The notes: generated by a model from the sequence alone, not told the origin. 51,426 nt of DNA from Natrarchaeobius chitinivorans (GCF_003841505.1 NZ_REGA01000025.1:1-51426), one strand, 5' to 3'; shown: positions 14,904 to 24,226, counted from the stretch's first letter. Program-made: numbers and translations.

Positions 14904-15593
14904 ATGGCTGATCGCCGAACTTCGCCGTCGCTCAGACGGTATCCCGAGCGAATGTGGCGCGACCTGTTGAGCGTCTACTACGCCAACACGCCGGTCTGGC
15001 GGTGGCTAAAAAGCGCTGCACTGATCTTTCTCGGCTTTTTCGCCTGGACGAGCGGTGCCGTCGTGTTGTCCGTCAGGCCCGAATGGGGATTTCTCACGTA
15101 CGTGATGGCGTACGGCTTCCTGTTGCTCCTCTGGGGACCGTTTACTCACTTCGTCGTCGTTCCCGTCTCGATACGGCTCCGACGGACCGCCGAACACCCG
15201 ACCGTTCGAGCGGTGAACCGCCACTCGGGCAAGATCAACCTCTCGATCTTCTTCGCGCTCGTACTCCTCTTCGGCACGTTCACGCCGGGAATCATGATGT
15301 TCGAGTTCTCCCCGGCCCTCGGAGACGGAGATGGGGATCGGTCGGAGGTTCGTGGGACCCTGGACTGTGACGTCGACGACGATCTCGTCACCTGTCACGT
15401 CGAGGGTGCCCAGGGAATCGACCGCGTCGTCGCGACCTCCGGCGACGCGACCGTCGCAACCGCTGACGAGCCGCCGTTCGAGTTCGAGGTACACGTAGAC
15501 GACCTTCAGGAGACCAGGACGGGCCACGAACTCGTCGTCGACTATCAGGACGAAGACGGGGAGACGCTTCGTCGTCAGATCAGAACGTTCTGA
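14904..15593 (+). CDS. Membrane protein of the reductase operon (possible third subunit)
   Basis: A 229-residue protein with three membrane helices (about 33-57, 63-92 and 112-137), then an extracytoplasmic domain of about 90 residues with two cysteines (LDCDVDDDLVTCHVEG) and an immunoglobulin-like strand pattern ending in RRQIRTF. It lies 70 bp downstream of subunit I on the same strand. I recognise no named family. Position and topology suggest an extra subunit or assembly factor of the Gln-type reductase, possibly equivalent to subunit III of eNOR operons. The Cys pair could take part in copper or disulfide chemistry. ATG at 14904. Confidence 0.7.
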   Translation: MADRRTSPSLRRYPERMWRDLLSVYYANTPVWRWLKSAALIFLGFFAWTSGAVVLSVRPEWGFLTYVMAYGFLLLLWGPFTHFVVVPVSIRLRRTAEHPTVRAVNRHSGKINLSIFFALVLLFGTFTPGIMMFEFSPALGDGDGDRSEVRGTLDCDVDDDLVTCHVEGAQGIDRVVATSGDATVATADEPPFEFEVHVDDLQETRTGHELVVDYQDEDGETLRRQIRTF

Positions 15594-15690
15594 GGACGCG
15601 ACTCGAGCGGTTCATCGGACTGCATCGTCGACTATTCCACTGTCAACCTCCTGGACAGCTGATTCGACCGAAACGAGGTCGGATTCCTCT

Positions 15691-15713
15691 CACGGCTAAC
15701 GCCGTGGGCTTCC
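15691..15713 (-). mobile_element. Solo end of an IS200/IS605-IS1341 type element
   Basis: Read leftward, the sequence is GAAGCCCACGGCGTTAGCCG: a 6-bp hairpin (GCCGTG/CACGGC, loop TAAC) preceded by GAAGCC. This is the usual right end of TnpB-carrying haloarchaeal IS200/IS605 or IS1341 elements. No intact tnpB adjoins; the frames at 15714-15807 are at most a decayed tail. Confidence 0.55.
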
Positions 15714-15807
15714 TCCTTGCATCTCTGTGAAACGCCTCGTGGTGCGTCGGTATCGTGAAAGGTAGTCCGATAGCACTGGGTGGCGAGGCATGTGTCGGCA
15801 CCGCAGA

Positions 15808-15895
15808 GGGATTATCGTAGAAGTCCCGCCGGCGGATCGAAACACGGTGTCGGCAGATGAGCGACGAACCGTTCGGTTGGCTACGATACTCCCTC
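15808..15895. repeat. Family-3 palindromic element, copy 1
   Basis: Its ends are AGGGATTATCGTAG and the complement of GAGGGAGTATCGTAG. It shares these ends with the element at 33898-34001. It is immediately joined to a family-2 element on its right. Confidence 0.65.
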
Positions 15896-15982
15896 TCATA
15901 CGGTTTACTGTAAGTCATTGCCGGCGCACCCGCGACCCGGGCGGCGGGTGCGCCGGTAAACAGTTACAGTAATCCGTATCAG
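15896..15982. repeat. Family-2 palindromic element, copy 3
   Basis: It starts CTCATACGGTTTACTGTAAG and ends TTACAGTAATCCGTATCAG, with a core almost identical to copy 1. Its right-end TCA (15979-15981) is the stop codon of the minus-strand ccdA gene. Confidence 0.85.
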
Positions 15983-16635
15983 AATGCGATCAGCAACTGG
16001 CCGACGCCTGCGACGACGAGGACGACTCCAGCGGCCGTGTGGATGAGCCGTCGGCGGTGCCCGATCCGGTCGAGAAGCCCACGCTGTCCAACCGCGATGG
16101 CAACCGTCGCGCCCACCAGAAGCAGACCGAACCCGGTGGCGTACGCCGTGATGACCACCAGGACGTGGCCCGGTGGGAAGGTCAACGCTCGTACGATGAT
16201 GGCGAGGACCAGCGGAAGGACACACCCTGCGGCAGCAATTGCGTACCCGCTACCGAATGCCACGAATCCTGCGACTGATTCGCTGCGTTCCGGGAGTGGG
16301 AGGTGCAGTGTGGGGCCCAGACCGAGGACAACAGCCACACCGAACCCGATGAGGGCAACGCCAACGAGCGGCTCGATGACCGAAACGAACGGTGTTATCG
16401 ACTCTCCGACGACCAGAACGAGCACTGCAAGCCCGGCGAAGACGAGCCCCGCCCCCAGGGCCGCCGCAACTCCTCGCACGAGCGCCCCGGTAATCGGCGG
16501 GTCATCGCCATCGGTGGCCGTGACGTAGTAGCCGACATATCCGGGGAGCAACGCGTTCGAGCACGGCGAGAAGAACGTGGCTATGCCCGCGCCGAACGCG
16601 ATGCCCGTGGCCCCAACGATCTCGGAGCTAAGCAT
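15979..16635 (-). CDS. ccdA: CcdA-type thiol-disulfide transporter
   Basis: A 218-residue membrane protein with six helices and the two conserved cysteines of the CcdA/DsbD membrane domain: Cys25 in FFSPCSNALLPGY and Cys138 in AAAGCVLPL. It passes reducing equivalents from cytoplasmic thioredoxin to outer thioredoxin-like proteins. The TlpA-like gene directly upstream overlaps it by 8 bp, so TlpA is the probable partner and copper-site or heme maturation the probable purpose. The stop codon is provided by a family-2 palindromic element, but the last helix looks complete. Confidence 0.88.
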   Translation of the reverse strand: MLSSEIVGATGIAFGAGIATFFSPCSNALLPGYVGYYVTATDGDDPPITGALVRGVAAALGAGLVFAGLAVLVLVVGESITPFVSVIEPLVGVALIGFGVAVVLGLGPTLHLPLPERSESVAGFVAFGSGYAIAAAGCVLPLVLAIIVRALTFPPGHVLVVITAYATGFGLLLVGATVAIAVGQRGLLDRIGHRRRLIHTAAGVVLVVAGVGQLLIAF

Positions 16636-17155
16636 CGTGACCGCCTGCTTCCTCGAGAGTCGTCACGATCGTATCGGCAGCGTGTGCGCCCGTTCCGGAC
16701 CACGTAATGTGGTTGTTCTCGTCGAGGACGACTGCTGTGGGTATCGTCTGTGCGTCGAGTGCCTGCGTCAGCGTGAGGTCGTCGTCGGTCGCTACCGGCC
16801 AGCGCCCATCGTGATCGCGCCACCAGTCACGGATGTCCGCCTCGGAGACCGCGTGTCCGACCGGTTGATTGGTCACCGAGACGAACTGCACGTCGTTGCC
16901 GACGCGGTCGTACGCCTCGCCGAGTGCGGGCATCGCTTGCGCGCAGACGCTACACCACGTAGCGAAGAACTCGAGGAACGTGACGCGACCGCGTTCGGGA
17001 ACCGTGATCGGGGAGCCGGGGCTCCCCGGGGCCTCGACGGTGTTCAGGCGCCGTGGCTCCACGTCGCCCGACGGATCACCGCCGCGTAGTAGCCAGACGC
17101 CGCCACCGACGGTTCCAAGACCAGCGAATCCGGCCAGCAGTTCGCGTCGGTTCAT
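16628..17155 (-). CDS. TlpA-like thioredoxin-fold protein, exported
   Basis: A 175-residue protein with a Tat-like N-terminus (NRRELLAGFAGLGTVGGG) serving as signal or anchor, then a thioredoxin fold with the active site WCSVC (67-71) and the cis-Pro loop IPTAVVLDENN. It probably keeps cysteines of the CuA domain or SCO protein reduced outside the membrane, receiving electrons from the overlapping downstream CcdA. The gene belongs to the leftward set cupredoxin-SCO-TlpA-CcdA next to nirK, with 3 bp between it and the SCO gene. Confidence 0.87.
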   Translation of the reverse strand: MNRRELLAGFAGLGTVGGGVWLLRGGDPSGDVEPRRLNTVEAPGSPGSPITVPERGRVTFLEFFATWCSVCAQAMPALGEAYDRVGNDVQFVSVTNQPVGHAVSEADIRDWWRDHDGRWPVATDDDLTLTQALDAQTIPTAVVLDENNHITWSGTGAHAADTIVTTLEEAGGHDA

Positions 17156-17158
17156 GGG

Positions 17159-17863
17159 TCAGGTGTCCACGAGTGATTCGACGTCCTCCAGCACGTCGGC
17201 GGGTTGTGGTGGCCCGCTCTCGTAGCTTCGCTCGACGATGCCGTTCTCGTTTACCAACAGGATGAGGCCGTTGTGAATATACGGCATCCCCGAGTCCTCT
17301 CCCTCTTCTTCGTATTCGTAGGCCTCGCCGTACGTGTCCTCGACGACGCGCCGCGCGCGCTCGGGCGTCTCGGGTCGAAGTAGAGAGACGTTCTCGAGGT
17401 CGTAGTCGAACCCCTGCCCATCTCCCCACTCGCGTAACACGTCGGGGGTGTCGGATTCCGGGTCGAACGTGATGGCCGCGAGGTTGATGTCGTCGGTGAA
17501 CCCGTCTCGGGCGCCACGGGCCTGGGCGTGGACCAGAAGCGATGCCAGCCCGACACAGACACCTGCACAGCGTGTGTACAGGAACGTGAGCAACAGGTGG
17601 CGGCCGTCGGCGAGGTCGGCGACGGACACCTCCGCTTCGTCGCGCAACACGTCTGGCAGTGTCGCGTCGGGTAGCTCCTCGCCGTATATCGGATACGAGA
17701 GGTCAGCCTCGCGGAGCGCGTCGTAGTTTTCGGGTGGCGAGAGGTGTGTGTTCGGTGGCCTGCGGTCGCCGCTGGTCAGGCACCCTGCCGTCGGCAACAG
17801 CGCCGCGGCTCCAGCGACACGCAACACGTCACGACGTTGTAGGGGTGGGGAAAGGGGTGTCAT
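17159..17863 (-). CDS. SCO1/SenC-type copper chaperone
   Basis: A 234-residue lipoprotein. The signal QRRDVLRVAGAAALLPTAGC has a twin arginine and lipobox, giving the mature Cys28. The SCO domain carries the copper ligands Cys99 and Cys103 in TRCAGVC and a C-terminal His in MPYIHNGLILL. SCO proteins deliver copper to CuA centres or reduce their cysteines. The nearest CuA protein is subunit II at 12557-13102. ATG 17863 overlaps the stop of the upstream cupredoxin gene (ATGA), showing translational coupling. A longer open frame to 18229 in the same phase is only overlap with that gene. Confidence 0.88.
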   Translation of the reverse strand: MTPLSPPLQRRDVLRVAGAAALLPTAGCLTSGDRRPPNTHLSPPENYDALREADLSYPIYGEELPDATLPDVLRDEAEVSVADLADGRHLLLTFLYTRCAGVCVGLASLLVHAQARGARDGFTDDINLAAITFDPESDTPDVLREWGDGQGFDYDLENVSLLRPETPERARRVVEDTYGEAYEYEEEGEDSGMPYIHNGLILLVNENGIVERSYESGPPQPADVLEDVESLVDT

Positions 17864-18432
17864 TGGTCTCCGGGGGGTTCCTCGGTGAGGATTTCGCGTG
17901 TCTGTTCGTTCAGGTCGGCTATTCGGCTCCGGGCGACGTTCGGGAGTTCCTCCTGTGGTTCCCGCAGCGCAGGCTCGGTCTCGGGGTCGTAGTCGGGCCA
18001 GCCAACGATGATGCGGCCGACGCTCCCAACTACCTCGTGGGCGATGCAGACGGCCGTCGTATCGACGTAATCGTAGACGCCCTCGGCTTCGAACGTGCGC
18101 TCGTACGTCGATCCGACCGCTGTGAGTTCGGGGCTGGCCCACGACTCCGCCGTTTCGGGGATGCGGAGAGGGCCGTGCGTGTCCGGGTGGTACGCCGTGG
18201 CATCGTGGTCGCCCGAATGGAGTTTCCACTCGACGGTACCGCCAACCGCGATGTGAACCAGTCGTGGTTCGAACTGTGGCTGCGGTTGTGACATCATCTC
18301 GACGGTGACCTGCATCGGCAACCCGCCGTCATCTCCGCTCTCAGTGGCCAGACAGCCAGCGAGCGTGCCCGCGCCACAGCAGGCGCTCGCGGCCAGCAGC
18401 CTCCGTCGTGATAGTGTGATTGGGACGACCAT
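17860..18432 (-). CDS. Cupredoxin (halocyanin-like) lipoprotein without the axial Met
   Basis: A 190-residue protein. The signal SRRRLLAASACCGAGTLAGC gives a lipid-anchored Cys27, followed by a plastocyanin-like domain with HIAVGGTVEWKLHSGDHDAT and CIAHEVVGSVG. The probable copper ligands His76, Cys129 and His132 are present, but the position of the usual axial Met (halocyanin GM.G) is Ser137. This should raise the redox potential or change the copper geometry. The last 50 residues form an acidic helical tail. It lies 23 bp downstream of nirK, so it is a candidate electron donor to NirK or to the reductase, or a copper carrier. Confidence 0.82.
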   Translation of the reverse strand: MVVPITLSRRRLLAASACCGAGTLAGCLATESGDDGGLPMQVTVEMMSQPQPQFEPRLVHIAVGGTVEWKLHSGDHDATAYHPDTHGPLRIPETAESWASPELTAVGSTYERTFEAEGVYDYVDTTAVCIAHEVVGSVGRIIVGWPDYDPETEPALREPQEELPNVARSRIADLNEQTREILTEEPPGDQ

Positions 18433-18455
18433 AGTGTGAATGGGCCGCGGGGCAG

Positions 18456-19559
18456 TTATTCGCCGCTCGCGTCGTAGATATCGGGGTTTTCCTCCCCTTC
18501 GACGTCGATGACCGCGAGGGCTCCCTTGCGGCCGGCGCGGGAGAGCGCGTGGTCGACGACCTTCACGGGTCCGGGAACTTTCATCTCCATTTCGCCCATG
18601 GTGACCGTCCCGGGTGCGACGGGCGTCGTTTCGACGTTTCGTGCGGGGTCGCTCAGGAGGTCGCCATCGCGGTAGAGGCGACTAAAGACGTTCCCGATGG
18701 GGTGGACGGCACTGGTGAGGTTAGGACCGCCACTAGCGAAGTACAGGCGAACCGTCTCGCCCACTTCGGCGTGCATCGGCCCCTGGGTACCGTCTTCGGT
18801 GAATCCGTACGCTTCGCCGTTGAAGAGGACGTACGTTGGGTCCTCCGCGGCTCCGGCGTCGAAGTCGTACGAGTGGTGTCCTTCTTCCCCGGTGTCGCCA
18901 TCCGTGTAGAGTTCGTGCTGGCCGAGGTAGAGTTCGCGGTCGACCTCGGGGAGTCCGTCTCTGGGTTCGACGAGGATGGCTCCGAACATGCCCGCACTGA
19001 TGTGGTGGTCCATGTTGGGGACGGCACAGTGGTAGATGTGGACGCCCGCGTAGTCCATCGTGGCGGAGATGGTCGCTTCCTCGTCGCCCGGAGCGAGCGT
19101 CGTGTGTTCGGCTCCGCCGCCCGGCCCGTACACGGCGTGGAAGTCGATGTTGTGTGGGTGCATGTTCGACTCCTCGGGCACGCGAAACGTCAGGTTGAGC
19201 GTGTCGCCTTCGCGGACCCGAATCATCGGTCCGGGGACTTGCCCCTCGAACGTCATGAAGTGGAACGTGGCGCCCGGCTCGATTTCAGCGACGTGTTCGC
19301 TGCATTCGACGGTGAGGTCGTGGGTGCGGGGTTCGTCCCAGTCGACCGGTGGGGGGACGTCTGTGGGGTCGCCACCGATAGTGTCCACGTCGACGGGTTC
19401 AGCAGCGGGGAGACCCTCGTCGTCGCTGCCGTCGTCGGACGGCTTCGTGTCCTCGTCAGTAGGGTTGTCAGTAGCCATACAGCCTGCAACCGCGGCGGTA
19501 CCACTAGCGGCGAGTACCTGCAGCATGCGTCGTCGGTGGAGAGTGGGTGATTGGGACAT
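18456..19559 (-). CDS. nirK: Copper-containing nitrite reductase NirK
   Basis: A 367-residue lipoprotein with a Tat signal (RRRMLQVLAASG) and lipobox Cys27, then two cupredoxin domains. The type 1 copper ligands are His136, Cys178, His186 and Met191. The type 2 ligands are His141, His177 and His286, and the catalytic Asp139 sits in HPHNIDFH. All spacings fit NirK, which reduces nitrite to NO at the outer membrane face. It heads the leftward cluster cupredoxin-SCO-TlpA-CcdA. A TATA box at 19596-19602 lies about 38 nt upstream. Together with the Gln-type heme-copper enzyme this makes a nitrite-to-N2O module. Confidence 0.93.
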   Translation of the reverse strand: MSQSPTLHRRRMLQVLAASGTAAVAGCMATDNPTDEDTKPSDDGSDDEGLPAAEPVDVDTIGGDPTDVPPPVDWDEPRTHDLTVECSEHVAEIEPGATFHFMTFEGQVPGPMIRVREGDTLNLTFRVPEESNMHPHNIDFHAVYGPGGGAEHTTLAPGDEEATISATMDYAGVHIYHCAVPNMDHHISAGMFGAILVEPRDGLPEVDRELYLGQHELYTDGDTGEEGHHSYDFDAGAAEDPTYVLFNGEAYGFTEDGTQGPMHAEVGETVRLYFASGGPNLTSAVHPIGNVFSRLYRDGDLLSDPARNVETTPVAPGTVTMGEMEMKVPGPVKVVDHALSRAGRKGALAVIDVEGEENPDIYDASGE

Positions 19560-19595
19560 CGTCGTTCACACCTAACAGTAGGAGTACGAGGATCA

Positions 19596-19602
19596 TATAT
19601 GG
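19596..19602 (-). promoter_or_regulatory. TATA box of nirK
   Basis: The minus strand reads CATATATGATCC, giving a strong TATA box about 38 nt before the nirK ATG, which allows a short leader. The 180 bp between here and the Cu ATPase stop show no gene. Confidence 0.55.
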
Positions 19603-19783
19603 GCCAAGAGATTCCTGGATACCAAGAATCGTTGACAATCTACCCGCGATATCGTGGGTCTATTTATACCCCGGGTGGCACTGCAGTGAACTGGTCGGAC
19701 AGAAGAGAGCCCAATGGGCGGAAAATACCGGCTTCGCCGGGACAACCCTGGCAGTGCTACGACCGAATGTCAGACTCTCGAGA

Positions 19784-22237
19784 TCACCGGATCACGGTCC
19801 GCCGTGAGTTAGAGACCACGATGATACTGCTGGCAGCCATCGCCAGCGCGGCGAAGAAGGGATTGATGAGGCCGACGACGGCGAGCGGGACCGCGACGGC
19901 GTTGTAGAGAAACGCCCAGCAGATGTTCTCCCGAATCCGCCGACGCGTCCCCGTCGCGAGGGCGAAGACGTCCTCGAGCGCCGTGAGGTCGCTGTCGGTG
20001 ACCACGACGTCGGCGGCGTCGGCGGCGCGAGCGGTCCCGTCGCCCATCGCGATCCCCAGGTCGGCCGCCGCCAGCGCCGGTGCGTCGTTGGTACCGTCGC
20101 CGACCATCACCGTCGTCCCGGTCGCGACGAAACGGCGAACGGTCTCGAGCTTTCCGTCCGGCGGGACGCCGGCGAACACGCGGTCGACGGCCTGGTGGTC
20201 CCGGAATCGCTCTGCGCTCGCTCCGTCGTCCCCGGTGAGGACGACCACTTCACAGTCGCTGACCGTCTCGATCGCGGATTCCCACTCGGCTCGCTCCCGG
20301 TCCTGTATCGTGACGACGCCCCGGGCCCGGCCGTCCCAGCCCACAACGACCGGTAACCCGCCCTGGCGATCGACCGCGGCGACGTGAGCGGCGAGGTTCT
20401 GGGGGATGGCCCCCACTTCCCGCTCCACCAGGTCCGGCGTCCCGACGACGACCCGCCGCGAACCGATCGTCGCTGAGACACCCTCGCCGGGGTGGCGGCT
20501 GAACTCCTCTGCATCGGGCAGTTTACGTTCGGCGGCGGTGTCGTCTCGAAATTCGGGTTCGACGTCCGGGACGCCGCCGTCAGTGGTTATTCTCGAGCGG
20601 TCACCGGTCGAGTCGGTGAGAGTCGCCTCCAGAATCGACTCGGCAACGGGGTGACTGGCGAACCGCTCGACTGCAGCCGCCATCCGTAACGTCTCGTCCG
20701 ATCCGGCGACGTCGGTCACGTGCATCGTCCCCGTCGTCAGCGTCCCGGTCTTGTCGAAGACGACGACGTCGGCGTCGGGTGCGGTCTCGAAGACCGACTC
20801 GTTCGTGACGACGACGCCTCGCTCGAGTGCGTCGCGCAACCCGGCGGAGATCGCAAGCGGCGTCGCCAGACCCATCGCACACGGACACGAGACGACCAGG
20901 ACCGTCAGGCCGGCCAGCAAGGCGGCGGCGACGGTGCCGCCGGTCAGGAGCTGCCAGAGCGCGACGCTCGTCCCGAGGACGAGTACCAGCGGGACGAAAA
21001 CCGTCGCGAGTGCGTCCGCCAGTCGCTGGGCTGCCGGCGACCGACTCTGGATCTCCCACAGCGCCGACGCGATCCGGTCGACGGTGCTCTCCGCCTCGGG
21101 GCCGACCTCGACGACGAGGGCGTCGTCGGCGACGACCGATCCGCCAACGACCTCGTCACCCGGTTCTTTCGTTACCGGCAGCGACTCGCCGGTCAAGACA
21201 GACTCGTCGACGTCCGCAACTCCCTCGACGACGGTGCCGTCCACGGGAACGCGTTCTCCGGGTGCGACGACGAGTCGATCACCCGGCTCGACCGAACCGA
21301 CGGAGACGGTTTCCCTGCCGTCGGCGGTGAGTCGTGTGGCGTCGCTGACGCGGGCGGTCGTCAGCGTCGAGATGGCGTCCGTCGCTCGTCGTCGAATTCG
21401 ATCCTCGTAGTATCGGCCGACCGTGACGACCATGATCACCGCGACGCTGACGTCGTAATACAGGTGCGTGCTGCCAGTCGTCATCGCGACCGTACTGTAC
21501 GCGTACGCCGACAGTGCTGCAACCGATACAAGCAGGTCCATGTTCGGCTGTCTCGTCGTAATGCTCACCCAGGCGCCTCGGAGTACGGGAAAGCCGGTAT
21601 AGAAGAGCACGACGGACGTGAACAGACCGATGAACACCATCGGGAGGTAGAGCGTGAGGGGAGTCGCGGCGTCGGTAAAGAGCAGCCCCATCTCCATACC
21701 GAGGTAGCTGGGATAGAGAAAGAAGAAGTACCACGGCATCACGAGCATCGAGAAGAACCCGCCGACGATCAGCCGCTGGATGGTGTCACGTTGGCGCTCT
21801 CTGGCGGCATCGTCGACGCTTGGATCTCCAGCGTCGTCACGAAACTGGACCGTGTAGCCGTGTCCTGACAGTACCTCCGGGAGCTCGGCTTCGGACACCG
21901 CGTCCGGGTCGTAGACGACCCGGGCCATCCCCATCGCGTAGTTGGCGTCCACTACGTAAATGCCGTCAATATCGTCGGCACACAGCCTGAGAAACGCCTC
22001 GCAAGTCGTACAGTGCATTCCGCTCACGGCGAGATACGTCTCGAGGGCGTCGTCCGGAGCGTCCCCGTCGTCGGAGTTTTGCTCGAGTGAGTCCACTGAC
22101 GACGCTGCGGGTCCATCGACCTGGTCGAGTCTCGCTGCGACCGTACAGCATCCCCGACAGCAAAAGCACCCATCGACATCGTCGTCCGTGACGGGCGGAT
22201 CGGGCGTGGGGAGGTCACAGAGATCGCAAGAACCCAT
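19784..22237 (-). CDS. Copper P1B-type ATPase, CcoI/CopA type
   Basis: An 817-residue P-type ATPase. The N-terminus has a cysteine cluster (CDLC at 4-7 and CFCCRGCC at 24-31) resembling the TRASH-like front of FixI/CcoI ATPases, then one heavy-metal domain with GMHCTTC (Cys76, Cys79). Eight helices include the SCPCAMG transport motif. DESVLTGES, the phosphorylated [16 protein letters not shown] and [10 protein letters not shown] follow. It moves Cu(I) across the membrane, and the CcoI-like N-terminus suggests copper supply to exported enzymes (NirK, CuA) rather than only detoxification. It lies downstream of nirK in the same direction but has its own upstream region. Confidence 0.9.
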   Translation of the reverse strand: MGSCDLCDLPTPDPPVTDDDVDGCFCCRGCCTVAARLDQVDGPAASSVDSLEQNSDDGDAPDDALETYLAVSGMHCTTCEAFLRLCADDIDGIYVVDANYAMGMARVVYDPDAVSEAELPEVLSGHGYTVQFRDDAGDPSVDDAARERQRDTIQRLIVGGFFSMLVMPWYFFFLYPSYLGMEMGLLFTDAATPLTLYLPMVFIGLFTSVVLFYTGFPVLRGAWVSITTRQPNMDLLVSVAALSAYAYSTVAMTTGSTHLYYDVSVAVIMVVTVGRYYEDRIRRRATDAISTLTTARVSDATRLTADGRETVSVGSVEPGDRLVVAPGERVPVDGTVVEGVADVDESVLTGESLPVTKEPGDEVVGGSVVADDALVVEVGPEAESTVDRIASALWEIQSRSPAAQRLADALATVFVPLVLVLGTSVALWQLLTGGTVAAALLAGLTVLVVSCPCAMGLATPLAISAGLRDALERGVVVTNESVFETAPDADVVVFDKTGTLTTGTMHVTDVAGSDETLRMAAAVERFASHPVAESILEATLTDSTGDRSRITTDGGVPDVEPEFRDDTAAERKLPDAEEFSRHPGEGVSATIGSRRVVVGTPDLVEREVGAIPQNLAAHVAAVDRQGGLPVVVGWDGRARGVVTIQDRERAEWESAIETVSDCEVVVLTGDDGASAERFRDHQAVDRVFAGVPPDGKLETVRRFVATGTTVMVGDGTNDAPALAAADLGIAMGDGTARAADAADVVVTDSDLTALEDVFALATGTRRRIRENICWAFLYNAVAVPLAVVGLINPFFAALAMAASSIIVVSNSRRTVIR

Positions 22238-22342
22238 TCGTTTCGCTCATTCACGCGGAGCGTCGAAAGACTTGCGCCGGTACAGATCGCCCACCGCCTT
22301 AAACACCGAACCGACTTTGACAGTGGGCCGATATCAGTCGCC

Positions 22343-22837
22343 ATGGTCGCGGACGTCACCGAGATCTCGAGATCTCTCGACGAGCACCACACTCGGTTCT
22401 TACGGGTTTGTGCCGGCGGGCTCGCGGTCCTCGTTGCCTGGCTCCACCTCTTGCATCCGGAGTACGGGTACGAACACCTACTCCGCTACATCGAATACGG
22501 AACCGTGTACGATCCGCGTCCGCCACTGTTCGTCGGTTCCGGACTGGCGATCTTCGCTGGCATCGTTCTGGCCTTCAAGGGTGTCGGGAAACGGCGGGTT
22601 TACCTACTGGGAATCGCGCTGATGGGAGTGTATCTGCTCGGATACGTTGCCTGGCACACCGTCCTCGATCACGGCGCGTTTTGGCCGCACATCGATCCAC
22701 ACCATCACGACGACGTGGGACTCGTCGAATCGATGGTCGCCCACCTTCAGGCCGATACCATCGCGATGGTTAGCAAGACGGCGGAAACCGTATTGCTATT
22801 TCTCTTGGCGGTACTCTACGGCACCGATGTCGAGTAA
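22343..22837 (+). CDS. Four-helix membrane protein with a His-rich loop
   Basis: A 164-residue protein. Helices lie near 22-40 (CAGGLAVLVAWLHLL), 62-80, 86-104 and 145-160, with a loop PHIDPHHHDDVG at about 116-127 that could bind metal. It is divergent from the copper ATPase with a 105-bp shared upstream region, which supports a role in the copper or denitrification island, but I recognise no family. His residues inside helix 1 (WLHLLHPEYGYEHLL) could also bind heme or copper; that is speculation. ATG at 22343. Confidence 0.75.
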   Translation: MVADVTEISRSLDEHHTRFLRVCAGGLAVLVAWLHLLHPEYGYEHLLRYIEYGTVYDPRPPLFVGSGLAIFAGIVLAFKGVGKRRVYLLGIALMGVYLLGYVAWHTVLDHGAFWPHIDPHHHDDVGLVESMVAHLQADTIAMVSKTAETVLLFLLAVLYGTDVE

Positions 22838-22959
22838 CCCGTCAGCGACAGTCGCCACTGTCCGTCACTGAACACCCGATCGCCAGACGGTAGCACGGTT
22901 CGAGTGACTCGAATCGACGACAACTATTTGACCATCCTGGGCGTGGCTCCAGACACGAA

Positions 22960-23286
22960 ATGATCGAACCGGGCCGCATCGTTACGGGGCTGTCCCAGGG
23001 GCGCGTCGCCGAGATGGATCTCGGCAAAGAACCGACCCGTGAAGACATTCGAGAGGAAGTACTGCAATTCAAACAACAGGGGCTGTGCGGGCGACGGATC
23101 GCCGAACAGTACATCGTCCCGTATTTCATCGCGCATAGTGACTACGGCGATCGGGAGATCGATATCCTCGACGACGTCCTCGCGGAGGAATACCGGGATC
23201 TGGACCTCTGCGTCGATGGGCGAAGCGCAGAATGTAGTCGCTTCCGCGGCGGTTGCAAGGAGTATCGGTCCAACTCGAAGAACTGA
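22960..23286 (+). CDS. Hypothetical protein
   Basis: A 108-residue soluble protein beginning MIEPGRIVTGLSQGRVAEMD. The middle is helical (PTREDIREEVLQFKQQG), and there are four cysteines (GLCGRR, DLCVDG, AECSRF, GGCKEY) with the last three in the final 30 residues. No family is recognised. Codon use and acidic composition fit a real gene. TATA-like ACTATTTGACC lies about 35 nt upstream. A long minus-strand frame over the same DNA and the next gene is regarded as an antisense shadow. It sits between the denitrification island and a VOC protein. Confidence 0.6.
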   Translation: MIEPGRIVTGLSQGRVAEMDLGKEPTREDIREEVLQFKQQGLCGRRIAEQYIVPYFIAHSDYGDREIDILDDVLAEEYRDLDLCVDGRSAECSRFRGGCKEYRSNSKN

Positions 23287-23412
23287 CCGGCGTTCGTCCC
23301 TCCTCGAGTGCGATAGTAGCCAAATTCTGGCAGCTCTCGGATATATCGATGGCTGTTTCGGTAACTCGTTTCCGGCCGACAGTATATGGTTCTCCCGCGT
23401 GTACACGAGCGC

Positions 23413-24099
23413 ATGCTCACCGGACTCTCCTGGCTCGCCCTCGAGGTAAAGTATCTCGAGCGGGCGCGGGAATTCTACGGCGAGACGCTGTCGATGGAAC
23501 TCCGGTCGCACGGGGAGCGGGAACTCGTCTTCGCGGCCGGCGAGACGGATTTCGTCTGCCGACGGCCGTCCGAATTTCCCCGCGGCGGCGTGCACACCCA
23601 CTACGCGTTCTCGATTCCGGCCGCGGAGTACGACGACTGGTGGGCCCGTCTGGGCGAGGAGTACGACCTCGAGGAGGCACAGTTCGGCTCCGCGAAGTCG
23701 CTGTACCTCTACGATCCGGACGGTCACTGCGTCGAACTGGGCCAGCGCGACGTCGAGGGGCCGGGGATCGACGGAATCTTCGAGGTCGTCCTCGAGGTCG
23801 AGGATCTCGAGCGATCCGAGGCGTTCTACGCGAGCCTGGGGTTCGAGAAAGTCGACGCCGGCAACGGCCGCGAGCGGGTGCGGATGACCGGTCCGATGGA
23901 CCTCGAACTCTGGGAGCCACACCTCGGGATCGCCGACGCCCGCGGCGGCGTCCACGTCGATCTGGGGTTCGAAACGAGCGAGCCGACCGCGGCGCTCGAG
24001 GCGGTCTCTGACGACGTCCGGCGCGTCGATCACGTCGCCGACGAGCGGGTCGTCGTCCGCGACCCGGACGGACACTTCCTGACGTTTACGACGAACTGA
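23413..24099 (+). CDS. VOC (glyoxalase/dioxygenase fold) protein
   Basis: A 228-residue protein made of two VOC modules. The first runs from LSWLALEVKYLERAREFYGE to LYLYDPDGHCVELGQRD, the second from GIFEVVLEVEDLERSEAFYA to VVVRDPDGHFLTFTTN. Each has the typical strand-helix start and the DPDGH metal-ligand end. Such proteins are metal-dependent glyoxalases, dioxygenases or resistance enzymes, and the sequence does not fix the substrate. ATG 23413 is preferred to the frame start at 23386 because the fold begins there. Confidence 0.82.
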   Translation: MLTGLSWLALEVKYLERAREFYGETLSMELRSHGERELVFAAGETDFVCRRPSEFPRGGVHTHYAFSIPAAEYDDWWARLGEEYDLEEAQFGSAKSLYLYDPDGHCVELGQRDVEGPGIDGIFEVVLEVEDLERSEAFYASLGFEKVDAGNGRERVRMTGPMDLELWEPHLGIADARGGVHVDLGFETSEPTAALEAVSDDVRRVDHVADERVVVRDPDGHFLTFTTN

Positions 24100-24160
24100 C
24101 GGGTTCCAATAGACGGCGTCGATCCGGTCGTCACGTCCGTGCCCTCGTTTTTCGACCGCT

Positions 24161-24209
24161 CGGTCGCTGCGTTCGTTCGGTCGCTGCGTTCGTTCGGTCG
24201 CTGCGTTTG
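24161..24209. repeat. 17-bp tandem repeat, about 2.9 copies
   Basis: CGGTCGCTGCGTTCGTT is repeated exactly at 24161 and 24178, with a partial third copy at 24195. It lies between two convergent genes, which suggests polymerase slippage or a terminator region. Confidence 0.75.
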
Positions 24210-24226
24210 CGGAACGTCTCGAGGAG

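Noticed and set aside
22849-22928. Another family-1 palindromic element
   Set aside because: Only CACTG and CACCCGATCGCC match; no paired ends could be found, so it is not listed.
22924-24075. Minus-strand open frame of 383 codons
   Set aside because: It is antisense to the VOC gene and the 22960-23286 gene, lacks any recognisable domain, and shows the Arg/Asp/Val-rich composition of shadow frames in GC-rich DNA.
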